Positions 8,296 through 18,609 of a stretch of DNA of 64,000 nucleotides are shown in pieces. Each line of letters begins with the position of its first letter. The stretch's first letter is position 1. The notes beneath the pieces were generated by a model. It ran no database searches, was not told where the DNA came from, and was given only the letters and a program-made list of their open reading frames with translations. The position numbers and the translations under genes were made by a program. The stretch comes from Ignavibacteriota bacterium (GTDB lineage Bacteria > Bacteroidota > Ignavibacteria > Ignavibacteriales > Ignavibacteriaceae), in the NCBI GenBank assembly GCA_013285425.1, contig CP053447.1:1556001-1620000 (forward strand). Direction: 5' to 3'.

Positions 8296-8673
8296 TCATT
8301 GCACAATCAATTTGCCCTTTACCATCCCCATTCCACACTGAAAACCATATTCACCTGGTTTATCAATTTTCAATTCAACCGGAATAGTTTTGTATGGTGT
8401 AAGTGTTGCTCTTTTATTGAAATCCGAAAAAACGACTTCTTCTGTGCAGGCAGCAGTTTCTTCTCTTATGAAATTTAATTTAATTGGTTTGCCTGTTTCA
8501 AAAATTAGAACATCAGGTGTGTATCCACCTTTCACTTTTATCACTGCTTCCTGAATTCCGCCTTCTACAGATTGGACTTTTACAGCTTTCTTTTCTGAGA
8601 ACCAGAAATACCAGGCAACCCAGATTGATAATCCAAGTCCACCAATTATTACTAATATTTGATCAAGCGCCAT
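8296..8673 (-). CDS. Membrane-anchored cupredoxin-like copper protein
   Basis: This 125-residue protein has one N-terminal membrane segment (ILVIIGGLGLSIWVAWYFWF) and a cupredoxin_1-like domain with PDVLIFETGKPIKLNFIREE, ACTEEVVF and FQCGMGMVKGKLIV. The Cys of ACTEE and the Cys/Met of QCGMGM are likely copper ligands. Such proteins often sit beside copper ATPases, where they bind exported copper. Only 11 bp separate it from copA upstream. Confidence 0.8.
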   Translation of the reverse strand: MALDQILVIIGGLGLSIWVAWYFWFSEKKAVKVQSVEGGIQEAVIKVKGGYTPDVLIFETGKPIKLNFIREETAACTEEVVFSDFNKRATLTPYKTIPVELKIDKPGEYGFQCGMGMVKGKLIVQ

Positions 8674-8684
8674 TTTTATTCTCC

Positions 8685-11360
8685 TTACTTCAATTTTGGT
8701 TTAAATCTTCTTAAACGATTTGCATTTGTTACAACAGTTACAGAACTAAATGCCATAGCAGCACCTGCAATAAGTGGTGAGAGTAACAATCCCAAAAACG
8801 GATAAAGCAACCCGGCTGCGATAGGTATTCCCAGTCCGTTGTAAAAGAATGCACCGAAAAGATTTTCTTTTATATTTTTCATCGTAGCTTTTGAAAGCTG
8901 AATTGCAAGCACAACACCTTTAAGACTTCCTTTAATTAAAGTAATATCAGATGCTTCGATTGCAACGTCAGTTCCGGTTCCGATAGCCAAACCAATATCT
9001 GCCTGAGCTAATGCTGGTGCATCATTTATTCCGTCACCAACCATAGCAACTATCTTTCCTTCATTTTGCAGTTTCTGAACATTGAACGCTTTATCTTCCG
9101 GCAAAACTTCCGCGAGAACTCTATCAATACCAACCTGCCTGCCGATTGCATTTGCAGTCCTTGTATTATCGCCGGTTATCATTACTACTTCCAATCCCAT
9201 TTTTTTAAGTAATGCAATCGCTTCTTTTGAATCCGGTTTAATGGTATCTGCAACAGCAATAATTCCAGCAGCTTTATCATCTATTGCAATAAACATTGGT
9301 GTTTTACCATCATCAGCAAGTTTTATACTTTTTTCTTCCAGTTCACCAAGATCTACAGAAAATTTTTTCATCATCTTTAAGTTGCCAAGAAATATTTTCC
9401 TTCCATTAACATTTGCTTCAACTCCGTGGCCGGGAACTGCATTAAATTCCTTCGGATCATTGAGCGTTAGATTTTTATCATCCGCTCCTTTCACAATTGC
9501 CTCTGCCAAAGGATGTTCCGAAAATCTTTCAACACTTGCACTAAGTGCTAACACTTCATCTTCTTTAAAACCATTAGAAGTAATTACATCAGTAAGCGAT
9601 GGTTTTCCTTCTGTTATAGTTCCTGTTTTATCTAAAACTATTGAATCTAATTTTTGTGCAGTTTCTAATGCCTCACCACTTCTGATTAGAATTCCGTTCT
9701 CTGCTCCTTTACCAACTCCAACCATTAATGAAATTGGTGTTGCTAGTCCAAGTGCACACGGGCAGGCAATTACAAGAACTGTAACAAAAACGATTAAAGC
9801 ATAAATTAATTGCGGAACAGGACCAAATACATACCAGATAACAAATGAAAGAATCGCAAGAATCATTACTGTTGGAACAAAATACCCGGAAACATTATCC
9901 ACCACTCTCTGGATTGGGGCCTTTGAACTTTGGGCTTGTTCAACCATCTGAATAATCTGAGCAAGAGCAGTATCCTTTCCAACTTTTGTTGCCTTAAATT
10001 TGAATGAACCGGTTTTGTTTATAGATGCACCAATTACTTCATCGCCAATATGTTTCTCAACCGGTATTGATTCTCCCGTAATCATTGACTCATCAACTGT
10101 TGAAGAACCAGCTGTAATCTCTCCGTCAACCGGTATTTTTTCGCCAGGTCTTACAATTATTATATCATCAAGAACAACTTCTTCAATAGGAATATCTAGT
10201 TCTTTTCCATCACGCAGAACTCTTGCAGTTTTTGCCTGAAGCCCGATTAACTTTTTAATAGCTTCTGAACTTTTTCCTTTTGCTCTTATTTCCAATGCCA
10301 TCCCAAGAACAACTAGAGCAACAACTACAAACACAACATCAAAAAAGACATCGGCTAATTCTTCAGAAGGAAATATTCCGGGAAATAAAACAGCGACTGC
10401 AGAATAGAGCCAAGCGGCAGAAATTCCGGTTGCAATTAATGTGTGCATATTTGCCGATCTGTTTTTGAAAGCAGCCCACGCCCCTGTATAAAATTGCGAA
10501 CCCGACCAAAACATAACCGGCAAGCTTAATAAGCCAAGCCCTATCCAAATGTAAGTAAGCAGCTCAGTTCCTTTTTGAAATTGTTCCGGTAATCCCCATA
10601 AATCTGGATAGCTGAAAAGAATTGCAGGTAAGGAAAGAATAGCAGCAAAAATAAATTTACTCATCAAAGTTTTATATTCTTTTTCACGTGCAAGCTGGTT
10701 TTCATCAACGGGTTCGGCGGTAGTCTTTTCCTTTTCTTCTGCTTTTTCCATTTTAACACTTGCGGTATCAAAAGTTTTATAACCAAGTTTTTCTATTACA
10801 TTTTTTATTTCATTAATACATACCAGACCGGGAATGTAATTTATAATTGCAGATTCAGTTGCTATATCAACACTTGCAGAAATAACACCGCTTTTCTGTT
10901 TCAGCTCTTTTTCAATTTTTGAGACACACGATCCGCAATACATTCCTCTTATTCCTATTTTCAGAGTTGATTGTCCTGTCTGATAGCCGGCTTTTTTAAT
11001 TGCCCCGATTATCTCTTCAGTATTTGTCTCACCGTTCATATATTCAACGTGTGCCATCTCTGTTGCATAATTAACACGAGCTACTCTAATACCAGGCAAC
11101 TTCTTTACTTCTTTTTCAATTGTATTTACACACGAAGTGCAGTGCAAACCATTTATTGGTAAAGTAAGTTTCTCTATTCCATCACTAGTTGTTCTATATG
11201 ACGGCTCAACTTTATTCATCTTTTCAATGTAACTGTTCGGATCGAGGGCAAATTTATTCTGACAGTTTTCAGAACAGAATTCATATCGTTTACCGTCCAG
11301 ATCAATATAATATTCCGAGGGTGTCTTCACCTCCATTCCGCATACAGGGTCGTGTGTCAT
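8685..11360 (-). CDS. copA: Copper-exporting P1B-type ATPase with YHS and two HMA domains
   Basis: I place the start at 11360 ([11 protein letters not shown]), which has AAAGGA upstream; the frame opens at 11426. The 891 residues comprise a YHS module (1-47), two HMA domains with CxxC at 74-77 (GLHCTSC) and 142-145 (GMYCGSC), and membrane helices. They also hold TGES, the CPC ion motif in [13 protein letters not shown] (near 533), the phosphorylated Asp in DKTGTITEG (near 574), SEHPLAEAI and [15 protein letters not shown]. These are the hallmarks of a copper efflux ATPase, which pumps Cu(I) out of the cytosol using ATP. It heads a run with a cupredoxin and a YHS protein. Confidence 0.95.
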   Translation of the reverse strand: MTHDPVCGMEVKTPSEYYIDLDGKRYEFCSENCQNKFALDPNSYIEKMNKVEPSYRTTSDGIEKLTLPINGLHCTSCVNTIEKEVKKLPGIRVARVNYATEMAHVEYMNGETNTEEIIGAIKKAGYQTGQSTLKIGIRGMYCGSCVSKIEKELKQKSGVISASVDIATESAIINYIPGLVCINEIKNVIEKLGYKTFDTASVKMEKAEEKEKTTAEPVDENQLAREKEYKTLMSKFIFAAILSLPAILFSYPDLWGLPEQFQKGTELLTYIWIGLGLLSLPVMFWSGSQFYTGAWAAFKNRSANMHTLIATGISAAWLYSAVAVLFPGIFPSEELADVFFDVVFVVVALVVLGMALEIRAKGKSSEAIKKLIGLQAKTARVLRDGKELDIPIEEVVLDDIIIVRPGEKIPVDGEITAGSSTVDESMITGESIPVEKHIGDEVIGASINKTGSFKFKATKVGKDTALAQIIQMVEQAQSSKAPIQRVVDNVSGYFVPTVMILAILSFVIWYVFGPVPQLIYALIVFVTVLVIACPCALGLATPISLMVGVGKGAENGILIRSGEALETAQKLDSIVLDKTGTITEGKPSLTDVITSNGFKEDEVLALSASVERFSEHPLAEAIVKGADDKNLTLNDPKEFNAVPGHGVEANVNGRKIFLGNLKMMKKFSVDLGELEEKSIKLADDGKTPMFIAIDDKAAGIIAVADTIKPDSKEAIALLKKMGLEVVMITGDNTRTANAIGRQVGIDRVLAEVLPEDKAFNVQKLQNEGKIVAMVGDGINDAPALAQADIGLAIGTGTDVAIEASDITLIKGSLKGVVLAIQLSKATMKNIKENLFGAFFYNGLGIPIAAGLLYPFLGLLLSPLIAGAAMAFSSVTVVTNANRLRRFKPKLK

Positions 11361-11409
11361 AATGTTTTTCCTTTCTATTTTTAATTGATCTATTTGTGAT
11401 TTCAATCCA

Positions 11410-11754
11410 TTACAAAACAAAATCAACTTTATTACCTTCAGCAGTTTTCATCAGCCAATCTTTAGAAGCATCTGTCATTGAATTTGTATGCGATAATATT
11501 TTAGCAACATCATTGATAAAAAATTCTGCAATGGGTTTAGTAGAAAAAATTGCTGGTTCTTCGAGGATGTATTTATTTACCATAAGATGTCCTAAAGAAT
11601 ATTCAAGGAACTCCATTTCAAAGCCAAAATATTTTCCGATTGTTAAAAACATTGTTTGTTCATCTTCATTCCCGCAATTATTTTTTCTGATTATTGCTGC
11701 AAATCCTCTTAAGAATTCACTGCGGTCTTTATAAGCTATTTTATCTATATTCAT
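11410..11754 (-). CDS. Hypothetical helical protein, 114 aa
   Basis: This 114-residue cytosolic protein lies between the methyltransferase and copA. It is mostly alpha-helical; the opening [20 protein letters not shown] is faintly like TerB-type helical proteins, but I cannot assign it. It ends 50 bp before the chosen copA start and is probably co-transcribed with it. Confidence 0.6.
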   Translation of the reverse strand: MNIDKIAYKDRSEFLRGFAAIIRKNNCGNEDEQTMFLTIGKYFGFEMEFLEYSLGHLMVNKYILEEPAIFSTKPIAEFFINDVAKILSHTNSMTDASKDWLMKTAEGNKVDFVL

Positions 11755-11770
11755 TTTACTCTTCCAGTAT

Positions 11771-12427
11771 TTAATTCGGTGTTACATTTGAACGCTCAAA
11801 AAGCTGCTGCCATTTTCCTTTTACCGGAATAAACATCGGCACATTTTGCTTGTATTCGGGATATGCTTCTCCAAACTTTTCAATTGTCTTCTGTTCTTCC
11901 TTTCGGGCGAGCCGGTAATACGCATATATAATAATAGGAAACAATCCTACGGAGAATAATGTTGGCCAATGAACAACACCTTCCCCGAAAAGCGCGATAA
12001 ATAATCCAGTATATTGAGGATGTCTAACTATACTGTATAATCCACTGGTTGCAAGCCGGTTTTCCTGATGAGCTTTGTAAAGTTCCCGCCATCCTTGCAG
12101 AAAAATACCAAAGCCCAAAAAGAGTAAAATATAACCGGCTATCATAGAGATCATCATACCAGTTTCACCAACACCCAACAAAGTGGACCACAGATTTGCA
12201 TTTAAGTAAGTACGATCTAATCCAAAGAATCTGACAAGTAGGTATATTGTAAGTGGAAAGCCGTACATCTCTGCATATAATGCAATTATAAACGCTTGAA
12301 TCAGTCCTGCTCCTGTCCACTCCCGCCACGTTTTCGGAGCGAGATATTTATATAACAGCCAGGATGCTATAACAATGAAAATCAGTGCAAGCGCCCAAGC
12401 ACCTGAATGTTCTATTCCTCTTTCCAT
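11771..12427 (-). CDS. Membrane methyltransferase of the isoprenylcysteine/PEMT family
   Basis: This 218-residue integral membrane protein has about five hydrophobic segments and the RHPQYTG motif at 135-141, followed by YYRLARKEEQKTIEKFGEAY. This is the signature of the ICMT/PEMT superfamily, whose members methylate small hydrophobic or lipid-like substrates with SAM. Bacterial homologues are frequent in metal-resistance islands, with unknown substrate. It lies in the copA operon. Confidence 0.8.
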   Translation of the reverse strand: MERGIEHSGAWALALIFIVIASWLLYKYLAPKTWREWTGAGLIQAFIIALYAEMYGFPLTIYLLVRFFGLDRTYLNANLWSTLLGVGETGMMISMIAGYILLFLGFGIFLQGWRELYKAHQENRLATSGLYSIVRHPQYTGLFIALFGEGVVHWPTLFSVGLFPIIIYAYYRLARKEEQKTIEKFGEAYPEYKQNVPMFIPVKGKWQQLFERSNVTPN

Positions 12428-12490
12428 ATCGTAATTCCTTTAAATTATTTTCGCTTAATAAATGATCTCATATTTATTACAATACATAGA

Positions 12491-12634
12491 TTATTTACAG
12501 CAGCCGTGTCCATTTTTATGACTATGACCTTGATTCTGATTATGCACTACGGGTTGTGGTTTAGGTTTTCTTAAGTTAAAGTAAAAATAAACACCTAAGA
12601 AAATCACTATAGTTGTTATTATTAACCAAAGCAT
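12491..12634 (-). CDS. Tiny membrane protein with His/Cys metal tail, 47 aa
   Basis: This 47-codon frame has a strong AAAGGAGA site seven bases before its ATG. It encodes one membrane helix (LWLIITTIVIFLGVYFYF), a basic stop-transfer and a soluble tail GHSHKNGHGCCK. The His and Cys residues suggest metal binding at the membrane. It resembles the 32-aa protein at 39039 with its CCK end. It is first in the minus-strand run leading to copA and sits just downstream of a sigma-54-like promoter candidate. Confidence 0.7.
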   Translation of the reverse strand: MLWLIITTIVIFLGVYFYFNLRKPKPQPVVHNQNQGHSHKNGHGCCK

Positions 12635-12667
12635 TTTAAGTCTCCTTTCTTGATTAGATTTAATAGT

Positions 12668-12684
12668 TCCAAAAGCTAAGCCAA
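12668..12684 (-). promoter_or_regulatory. Sigma-54-like promoter candidate for the copA-side operon
   Basis: On the minus strand TTGGC (12684-12680), seven bases and TTGGA (12672-12668) follow the spacing of the TTGGC-N7-TTGCA consensus. The -12 GC is replaced by GG. It lies about 35 bp before the 47-aa gene. An NtrC-type activator is encoded nearby. Confidence is limited by the mismatch. Confidence 0.35.
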
Positions 12685-12730
12685 AAGAAATGTTAGATTT
12701 TTTAGAATAATGGAAGGTTACTCTTGTATG

Positions 12731-12748
12731 ATTTTTAAAGAATTTAAA
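12731..12748 (-). promoter_or_regulatory. Third, weaker copy of the shared AT-rich motif
   Basis: Read on the minus strand this is TTTAA, four variable bases and TTTAAAAAT, agreeing at 15 of 18 positions with the copy at 32273. It lies about 50 bp upstream of the sigma-54-like element, where an enhancer-binding protein could act. Confidence 0.35.
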
Positions 12749-12832
12749 TTCTATTAAATATCTTAAGTATGACCTACTGCAAACCTGAAATTTTGCTATT
12801 GGATTCTTCCTGTGATATAACAGAGATTTCTG

Positions 12833-15190
12833 TTAATGAGTTTCAAGTTTAGGTGAAACCATTTTGAATGCTAATGTCGTTACAATCAGAATTATGTATA
12901 AAAATAATGCTGTATAAACAACAAAATTATACCCTGCAAGTATTGCAATTGCAATTGTGAAAATTGAGCCGATAAATCCTGCGATTCCCGATACACTTAA
13001 TAAAACCGCTATACCATTTTTTATTTTATGTTCATTCATTTCTGCTAAAAGCAAAGGGAATGGTACTCCAATTATTATTGCCGGGATAAAGACAAGCAGA
13101 AACAAATAAAATTCAGGAACTCTTGGTTCTAAATTTGGTAATATTAAAAATGCCTCAACAGCAAGAATTAAAATTATTCCAATAACAGCCAATCCTATTA
13201 TTCTGAGATGACTTTGTTTTATTAAGTTGGAAAGATAGCTGCCAGCTCCATTCCCAATTAAAAATGCAAACAACAGCAACGAAAATGATTTTAAAGGATT
13301 ATTTAACTGTAGATTCATTGCCTGGAAGAGATACGATTCACTAAGTATGTAAGTAAAACCGAGCAGAAAAGATATAATGGTTAAGGTTCTTAAATTTTTC
13401 CTGCTAAGTTCAGTTTCTTTATGAGTGTTGATGCTCAATCCCCAATCCTTTTTAAACATATAAAGAGATAGAACCAACAAAATAATTCCAGCAAAAACCA
13501 ACACATTTAAATTGTCTGGCAGCCCTAATTCATAATTAAAAAAGAAGGGAGAATTATCTGTAACCGGGTGAAGATTTATTGATGCTTTCTCAGTTAGATC
13601 GTGAAAGCTGTATTTATTATTTGAAACATCATAAAGAACATTATCAAACATACTCCATTCAACTTTTTGCCCATAAACTATAGTGTCAATTTTAACTTGT
13701 TTCGAAAATGGAAAGAATGAAACACCTCTGTCAAATCCGGCTTGATGCGAAATAAAATGCCGCTGCTCAATTTTATCTTTATTGAAAGGTGTTTTCTTAA
13801 TAACAAGCAAAGGCATCATTCCCTGGTCTGCGACATAAAAGTAATTGGAAGCTTCGGGATTAGTTATACCGGATTTATTTTGCAAATCCAGATAATTTGA
13901 GATAATCTTGTAAGTTTCTTCCCTGTTGTGCGTAGTAAAAACTATTCTTCCTTCTTCGGTTAGTATATGCAAATAATCTTTTAAGGCTTCCTGTGTAAAT
14001 AAATAGTTCTCTGTAAGGTTGACAAAATCGGTTGAGCGTCCACCTTTAGTAATAGGGATAGTAAGAAATATTAAATCATATTTGTTTTTTGTATTTCTTA
14101 CAAAATTTCTTCCTTCACCAACAATTACATTGATGTTAGGTTTTCCAGCAAAGGTAGTTTTGTTGTATTTCTTCATAAAATCAACAAAGGTGGGATTCAC
14201 TTCTACCGCATCTATCTGCTTTGTTTTACCGAAATAAGCAGCGGCAATATCAATACCTCCGCCAGGACCAATAATTAAGGCAGAATCTTTTTCATTATCT
14301 TTTAGAAAATTAAACTCAAAAAACATATTTGAATGCATCAAGGTATGAAACAATTTTTCTTTATCTTTTTCTAATTCAGAAATGTTTACTACTTGTGTTC
14401 CCGCAGCACCATCAATAAACATTGACATTGAAGTTGTGGAATCGGGATAGATAAATTTTACAAGGTCGGTTCTTCCAAATGAATTCCATTTACTTTCAAT
14501 AGTAGTTGTTTTAACTGAAGGATTGCTCTTTAATCGCAGTAAATCTTTTTCAGATGATGTGGCAATATTTATTTCAATATCGGGAGTTAATAAAATCAGG
14601 TAAAGAGACGCGAGTACTATGGAAGCTGTTGTTAGAATAAATCCTTTTCTTTTAACAAGCGGAATGGAAAGAATGGAAGCAATTGAAAAGATAATCAGAA
14701 TTATTGCGAGAGATTGAACAATGCTAAATGTGTTTAGTAAAAATAAACCAAGCAAAGAACCTCCGGCAGCACCTATCATATCAAACGCATAAAGTGTTCT
14801 GCTTTTTTCTCCGTTGGCTTGAAATATTAAAGCAGTAATAATTCCTACTAAAAAGAAAGTAACGCCTGCAAGAAGAATATAAATGATTAAACCAACCGAG
14901 CCGCTTCCGACGCTTTCAATAGAAGGTAAAATAAAAATTGCAGAAATGCTTACCGGAAATAATAATTGGAGAACAATAAAATATTTATTATAAGATAAAG
15001 AGTTTTTTGCTGCCAGGCGTGAAGCATAAAGCTGTCCTAAAGCAAGGGCGAGTATTGCAAAAGCAATAATTATAAGAACAAAATGATATGCAAGCACGTA
15101 AGAAAATATTCTTGCAAGTATTATTTCAAAGCTTAAAGCAGAAAGGGAGAGAAGAAATATTATCCAGTATGGTTTTACCTCTTTTGTCAT
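12833..15190 (-). CDS. Membrane-fused spermidine-synthase-like protein
   Basis: This 785-residue protein has an N-terminal membrane block (six to seven helices), a Rossmann SAM-binding domain with LIIGPGGGIDIAAAYF and AVEVNP (about 300-330), and a second C-terminal membrane block. The plan is that of the fused MFS/spermidine-synthase family, in which substrate and reaction are mostly unproven. It overlaps no neighbour and lies 11 bp after a repeated-unit membrane protein in one operon. Whether it makes polyamines or another alkylated product is unknown. Confidence 0.8.
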   Translation of the reverse strand: MTKEVKPYWIIFLLSLSALSFEIILARIFSYVLAYHFVLIIIAFAILALALGQLYASRLAAKNSLSYNKYFIVLQLLFPVSISAIFILPSIESVGSGSVGLIIYILLAGVTFFLVGIITALIFQANGEKSRTLYAFDMIGAAGGSLLGLFLLNTFSIVQSLAIILIIFSIASILSIPLVKRKGFILTTASIVLASLYLILLTPDIEINIATSSEKDLLRLKSNPSVKTTTIESKWNSFGRTDLVKFIYPDSTTSMSMFIDGAAGTQVVNISELEKDKEKLFHTLMHSNMFFEFNFLKDNEKDSALIIGPGGGIDIAAAYFGKTKQIDAVEVNPTFVDFMKKYNKTTFAGKPNINVIVGEGRNFVRNTKNKYDLIFLTIPITKGGRSTDFVNLTENYLFTQEALKDYLHILTEEGRIVFTTHNREETYKIISNYLDLQNKSGITNPEASNYFYVADQGMMPLLVIKKTPFNKDKIEQRHFISHQAGFDRGVSFFPFSKQVKIDTIVYGQKVEWSMFDNVLYDVSNNKYSFHDLTEKASINLHPVTDNSPFFFNYELGLPDNLNVLVFAGIILLVLSLYMFKKDWGLSINTHKETELSRKNLRTLTIISFLLGFTYILSESYLFQAMNLQLNNPLKSFSLLLFAFLIGNGAGSYLSNLIKQSHLRIIGLAVIGIILILAVEAFLILPNLEPRVPEFYLFLLVFIPAIIIGVPFPLLLAEMNEHKIKNGIAVLLSVSGIAGFIGSIFTIAIAILAGYNFVVYTALFLYIILIVTTLAFKMVSPKLETH

Positions 15191-15201
15191 TTTAGTTATC
15201 C

Positions 15202-16086
15202 TTAATCATTTATTTGCTTAGGACTGACTCTTTTATCAAACCAGTGGTAAAAAACCATAAAGAAATAACCCATCACCCAGCCCCATAAAAACGAAACTGC
15301 AATTCCTCCAATAGTATTGATTAGGCTAACAGAATTAAAAAATGGAATGAACGGTTTGATTAGTACAGAATAATCTTCTCCACCAAAAATCATCTTTATT
15401 GCTGCAAGAATAAAAATAGCCGCTGCAAATACTCCGGTTGCAACTCCAAAATATTTTTCGTCATACTTCTTTCCTCTCGACACTTCAACTGAAGAATTAT
15501 CTTGGGAAGCAAGTTCTTTCTCAGATTTTTTTAATTCGGATTTTTCAAAAAAGTTTAGTGTTTTAGAAAAGATGAATGCAGTGTATGCACTGTAAATCAG
15601 TATAGCTCCAATGCCAACCAGATAGCTGATAAAATTTAATCCTGTAAAGCCGGGAATAAGCAGCTTCCATAAACCAAGCATTTGATATTCAGCGGGAACA
15701 ATTAAATCATATATTAAGCAAAGGGTAAAAAGAATAGAAACATAAACAACAAATGTTAAGAATAGAGTTTTAAATCTTACAATAACTGGTTTTACTTCTA
15801 TCTTATGCTCACTTACTTTTTTTCTTGCTAAAAGATTATAGGCGGGAACAACAATATAGCCAATTAAATATGAGCCGAGAGAAACTTCAAGCAAACCAAT
15901 TATAATGCTTAATGAATCTAATCCACCGAACCAGGGAAGAATTATCTCCCATATTTTGTGCATATGCCAGAAGCCATCAATACCAAGACTTCCAAGAATA
16001 AGCTTAACACCAATGCACACCACGTAAAAAACCGTAAAGATGTAAAACAATGCACTTGCTATCGGATATGGTTCTAACTTTTTCAT
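15202..16086 (-). CDS. Membrane protein built from three related units
   Basis: This 294-residue protein has about six to seven membrane segments. Three parts share a pattern: WEIILPWFGGLDSLSIIIGL, WKLLIPGFTGLNFISYLVGI and IKPFIPFFNSVSLINTIGGI. Each is followed by a segment ending in Tyr-rich helices. The unit resembles small DUF5676-type membrane proteins common in metal islands, suggesting a triplication within one chain. Function is unknown. It sits between a YHS gene and the spermidine-synthase-like gene. Confidence 0.65.
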   Translation of the reverse strand: MKKLEPYPIASALFYIFTVFYVVCIGVKLILGSLGIDGFWHMHKIWEIILPWFGGLDSLSIIIGLLEVSLGSYLIGYIVVPAYNLLARKKVSEHKIEVKPVIVRFKTLFLTFVVYVSILFTLCLIYDLIVPAEYQMLGLWKLLIPGFTGLNFISYLVGIGAILIYSAYTAFIFSKTLNFFEKSELKKSEKELASQDNSSVEVSRGKKYDEKYFGVATGVFAAAIFILAAIKMIFGGEDYSVLIKPFIPFFNSVSLINTIGGIAVSFLWGWVMGYFFMVFYHWFDKRVSPKQIND

Positions 16087-16105
16087 AGCTAATTAATCTC
16101 CATTG

Positions 16106-16279
16106 TCATTTAATTATATTGTTAATAAACTTTTTGGGATCTTTCTCGAATTCAGACTGGCAAAGCGGGCAGCAAAGGTAATATGTTTCTTTCCCGTATT
16201 TTATCTTAGCATAAGCTTTGTTTGGATTTATCTTTCTACCGCAAACAGGATCCCTCAAAGAATTGCTTTTGTTATTCAC
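16106..16279 (-). CDS. Single YHS-domain protein, 57 aa, GTG start
   Basis: This 57-codon frame reads from a GTG after an in-frame TAG. It encodes LRDPVCGRKINPNKAYAKIK followed by YYLCCPLCQSEFEKDP, a complete YHS module with VCG and CCxxC. No ATG is available in frame, and the ribosome site is weak. It is first in a minus-strand copper run and lies 35 bp after a sigma-54-like element. Confidence 0.7.
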   Translation of the reverse strand: MNNKSNSLRDPVCGRKINPNKAYAKIKYGKETYYLCCPLCQSEFEKDPKKFINNIIK

Positions 16280-16325
16280 TTTTGCACCGTAATGTTTTAT
16301 TTTTAAAATGTTCTAATTAGAAAAA

Positions 16326-16341
16326 GACAAGATGTGTGCCC
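16326..16341 (-). promoter_or_regulatory. Sigma-54-like promoter candidate before YHS gene
   Basis: On the minus strand the sequence GGGCACACATCTTGTC (16341-16326) keeps GGCAC, five bases and TTG at exactly the spacing of TGGCAC-N5-TTGCA. The -12 C is a T. It points toward the YHS gene starting at 16279. Confidence 0.45.
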
Positions 16342-16392
16342 TAAATCATTTTTGTTAAATTAACGTTAAAGCAACGATTGAAGAAAAAAAGA

Positions 16393-16417
16393 TTTAAGAA
16401 GTTTAAAAATATTTAAA
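16393..16417 (+). promoter_or_regulatory. Shared 25-bp AT-rich motif, copy A
   Basis: TTTAAGAA, then G, then TTTAAAAATATTTAAA. The same 25 bases occur at 32273-32297 with C for G, so 24 of 25 match. The core TTTAAA-N4-TTTAAA is palindromic. It lies between the divergent YHS gene and the sensor kinase, about 50 bp from the sigma-54-like element, and fits an activator site. Confidence 0.5.
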
Positions 16418-16427
16418 GATTTTAATA

Positions 16428-18602
16428 ATGACTTTTATATTTACTTACATAGCATTACTGTTAACCCACTCAATCTTCGACCTTGATTTAACTCAGACTA
16501 TTTTTCTTGCATCCACATTGCTTGCCGCCATAGGATTAATAGTAATTATATATTCGAGAAATCGTGAGTCTGTTAAAAGCCGGTTGTTCATTTTGATTCT
16601 GCTTTTAGTGATTGGCTACTTAATATCTCACGCATTTCATTTTTTGATAATGCATTCATCGAATGTTACAATACTTGATAACTCCTGCCATTCGTTTCTG
16701 CTGATGATTATTGTGGCAGTTACTTTTTTTACGTGGAACTTTCCCGAACCCCGCAGAATTGGTGTTATTAAGAGTATGCTCATAATAATTCCCTCTGTTA
16801 TTCTTTTGGGTTTATTATGGACCGGATATTTCATTGAAGAATCACACGCTCACGAGCATTCATTCACTGTTAAATATTCTTCACTTTATCCGGTATTTTT
16901 ATTATGGTATGCTTTGCTTGTTGCAATAAACTTTTACTGGTTGATTAAAAGGTATAACACGGAAGAAAATTCGATTCAGAAGAAACAAATTCTTTTGCTG
17001 TTCTTAGGTTTAATCATAACAAATCTTGCATCTTTTATATTTGGTTTATTCCTTCCCTGGTATCTCGGTTTTTATTACTTAGTGGAAATCAGTCCGCTTT
17101 CTTTTTTAGCCGGAGTTATTCTCTTTACAACAGTAGCCGTAAACAGATATGATATGTTCCGGGCTTCAATGCAAAGGATACATAACTTCAGCATATCAAA
17201 AAAAATTATACTTAGCGCTTCTGTTCTTGTACCTATTATTATTTTGTTGGTGCAAGTCCCTTTAATGAGATTTATTTTCCAGCCGGAGAGTAACCGTGAG
17301 CTGTACAGGTTATTTATTATTAGTGTATTTGGTGGAGTTGTTGTAAGCATAATCATTGCCTTTGTTATTGTTAAAATCATTTCAAATCCTTTAAAGATGT
17401 TGAAGAATAAAGCCCACGAAATAGAAAAAGGCAGCTATGGCATAAAGATTGAGTTTTCTTCTAATGATGAGTTCGGTGAATTAACAGAAGCTTTTAATAA
17501 TATGTCTGAAACATTAAAAAATAATTCCTCTGAATTGAGGAGCAAAGAAGAGAGGATTTCTTTATTGCTGAATGCTTTTGAGGAATCTTCTGCCGCAATT
17601 GCTATTGTTAATGAAGATTTCAGAATAATAGAAGCCAATCACCAGTTTTGTCAAATAGTTAAAACCGACAGGGAGAAAATAATAGATGAATATTTAGTTG
17701 ACGTTCAATTTAAAGGTGAATTAAATGAATATTTCACTATGATAAAAAATGAACTTCAGCTTTATTCAAAATTCAGAGGAGAGTTGAATTATGACAATAA
17801 GATTCTTTTAATATACGTTACGCCATCTTCAACGGGCAGCAAGTTTAATGGATATTTATTTATCGAGGTTGATATAACAGAACAAAAGAAGCTGGAAGAA
17901 CAGTTGGTCAAATCAGAAAAGCTTGCAGCACTTGGTAAAATGGCTGCAGTACTTGCCCACGAAATAAAAACTCCTTTAACTTCTATTAAAATGAATACAG
18001 ATATCATTGCTGCAGAATTAAAGTTAAACAAAGATGAAAAAGAAAATATTGCGATTATTCAAACCGAAATTAACCAGCTTAACAATTTAGTTAAAGATGT
18101 TTTGCAGTTTTCCAGGCAAATGGAATTAGATATTTCTGAATTTAATTTATTTGATTTGGTCGAAAAGATTAAGCACCAGCTTAATAGTAAATTAAAAAGT
18201 AAAAACATTTCTTTACTTAATAACTTAGGTAAAATTGATTTGATGGCTGACAGGCAAAGATTAACGCAGGTATTTTTAAACTTAATTGATAATTCGATTG
18301 AAGCCATTAGCAGCAATGGTAAAATAGAATTGAAATCATTTATTGATGAAGATAAAAATAATGTTCAGATTCTAGTTATAGACAGCGGCACCGGTATAAG
18401 TGATGATATAAAAGTGTTTGAACCATTTTACACTACAAAAACTTCAGGCACCGGTCTTGGATTATCAATAACACAGAAAATTGTTGAACAGCATAAAGGA
18501 AAAATAAATTTGGTCTCCTCAAAACCAGGTGAAACTATATTTGAAATTGTGTTTCCATTAAATGAATTAAATAAAACAGAAAAAAATAATTTTGTACAAT
18601 AG
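16428..18602 (+). CDS. Membrane sensor histidine kinase (7TM, HAMP, PAS)
   Basis: This 724-residue protein has about seven N-terminal membrane helices plus one more before a HAMP-like linker (near 305-355), then a PAS-like domain (about 380-490). A HisKA domain follows with phospho-acceptor His511 in VLAHEIKTPLTSI, then a HATPase domain with NLIDNSIEAI, DSGTGI and GTGLGLSI. It autophosphorylates and transfers phosphate to a response regulator, here surely the NtrC-type protein encoded immediately after. The input signal may be a metal, given the surrounding genes; this is inference. Confidence 0.9.
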   Translation: MTFIFTYIALLLTHSIFDLDLTQTIFLASTLLAAIGLIVIIYSRNRESVKSRLFILILLLVIGYLISHAFHFLIMHSSNVTILDNSCHSFLLMIIVAVTFFTWNFPEPRRIGVIKSMLIIIPSVILLGLLWTGYFIEESHAHEHSFTVKYSSLYPVFLLWYALLVAINFYWLIKRYNTEENSIQKKQILLLFLGLIITNLASFIFGLFLPWYLGFYYLVEISPLSFLAGVILFTTVAVNRYDMFRASMQRIHNFSISKKIILSASVLVPIIILLVQVPLMRFIFQPESNRELYRLFIISVFGGVVVSIIIAFVIVKIISNPLKMLKNKAHEIEKGSYGIKIEFSSNDEFGELTEAFNNMSETLKNNSSELRSKEERISLLLNAFEESSAAIAIVNEDFRIIEANHQFCQIVKTDREKIIDEYLVDVQFKGELNEYFTMIKNELQLYSKFRGELNYDNKILLIYVTPSSTGSKFNGYLFIEVDITEQKKLEEQLVKSEKLAALGKMAAVLAHEIKTPLTSIKMNTDIIAAELKLNKDEKENIAIIQTEINQLNNLVKDVLQFSRQMELDISEFNLFDLVEKIKHQLNSKLKSKNISLLNNLGKIDLMADRQRLTQVFLNLIDNSIEAISSNGKIELKSFIDEDKNNVQILVIDSGTGISDDIKVFEPFYTTKTSGTGLGLSITQKIVEQHKGKINLVSSKPGETIFEIVFPLNELNKTEKNNFVQ

Positions 18603-18609
18603 AACAGCT

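Noticed and set aside
9082-9804. Long plus-strand frame opposite copA (240 codons)
   Set aside because: Its frame mirrors the ATPase codons and the product is a Ser/Ile/Pro-rich shadow; the copA reading carries all motifs.
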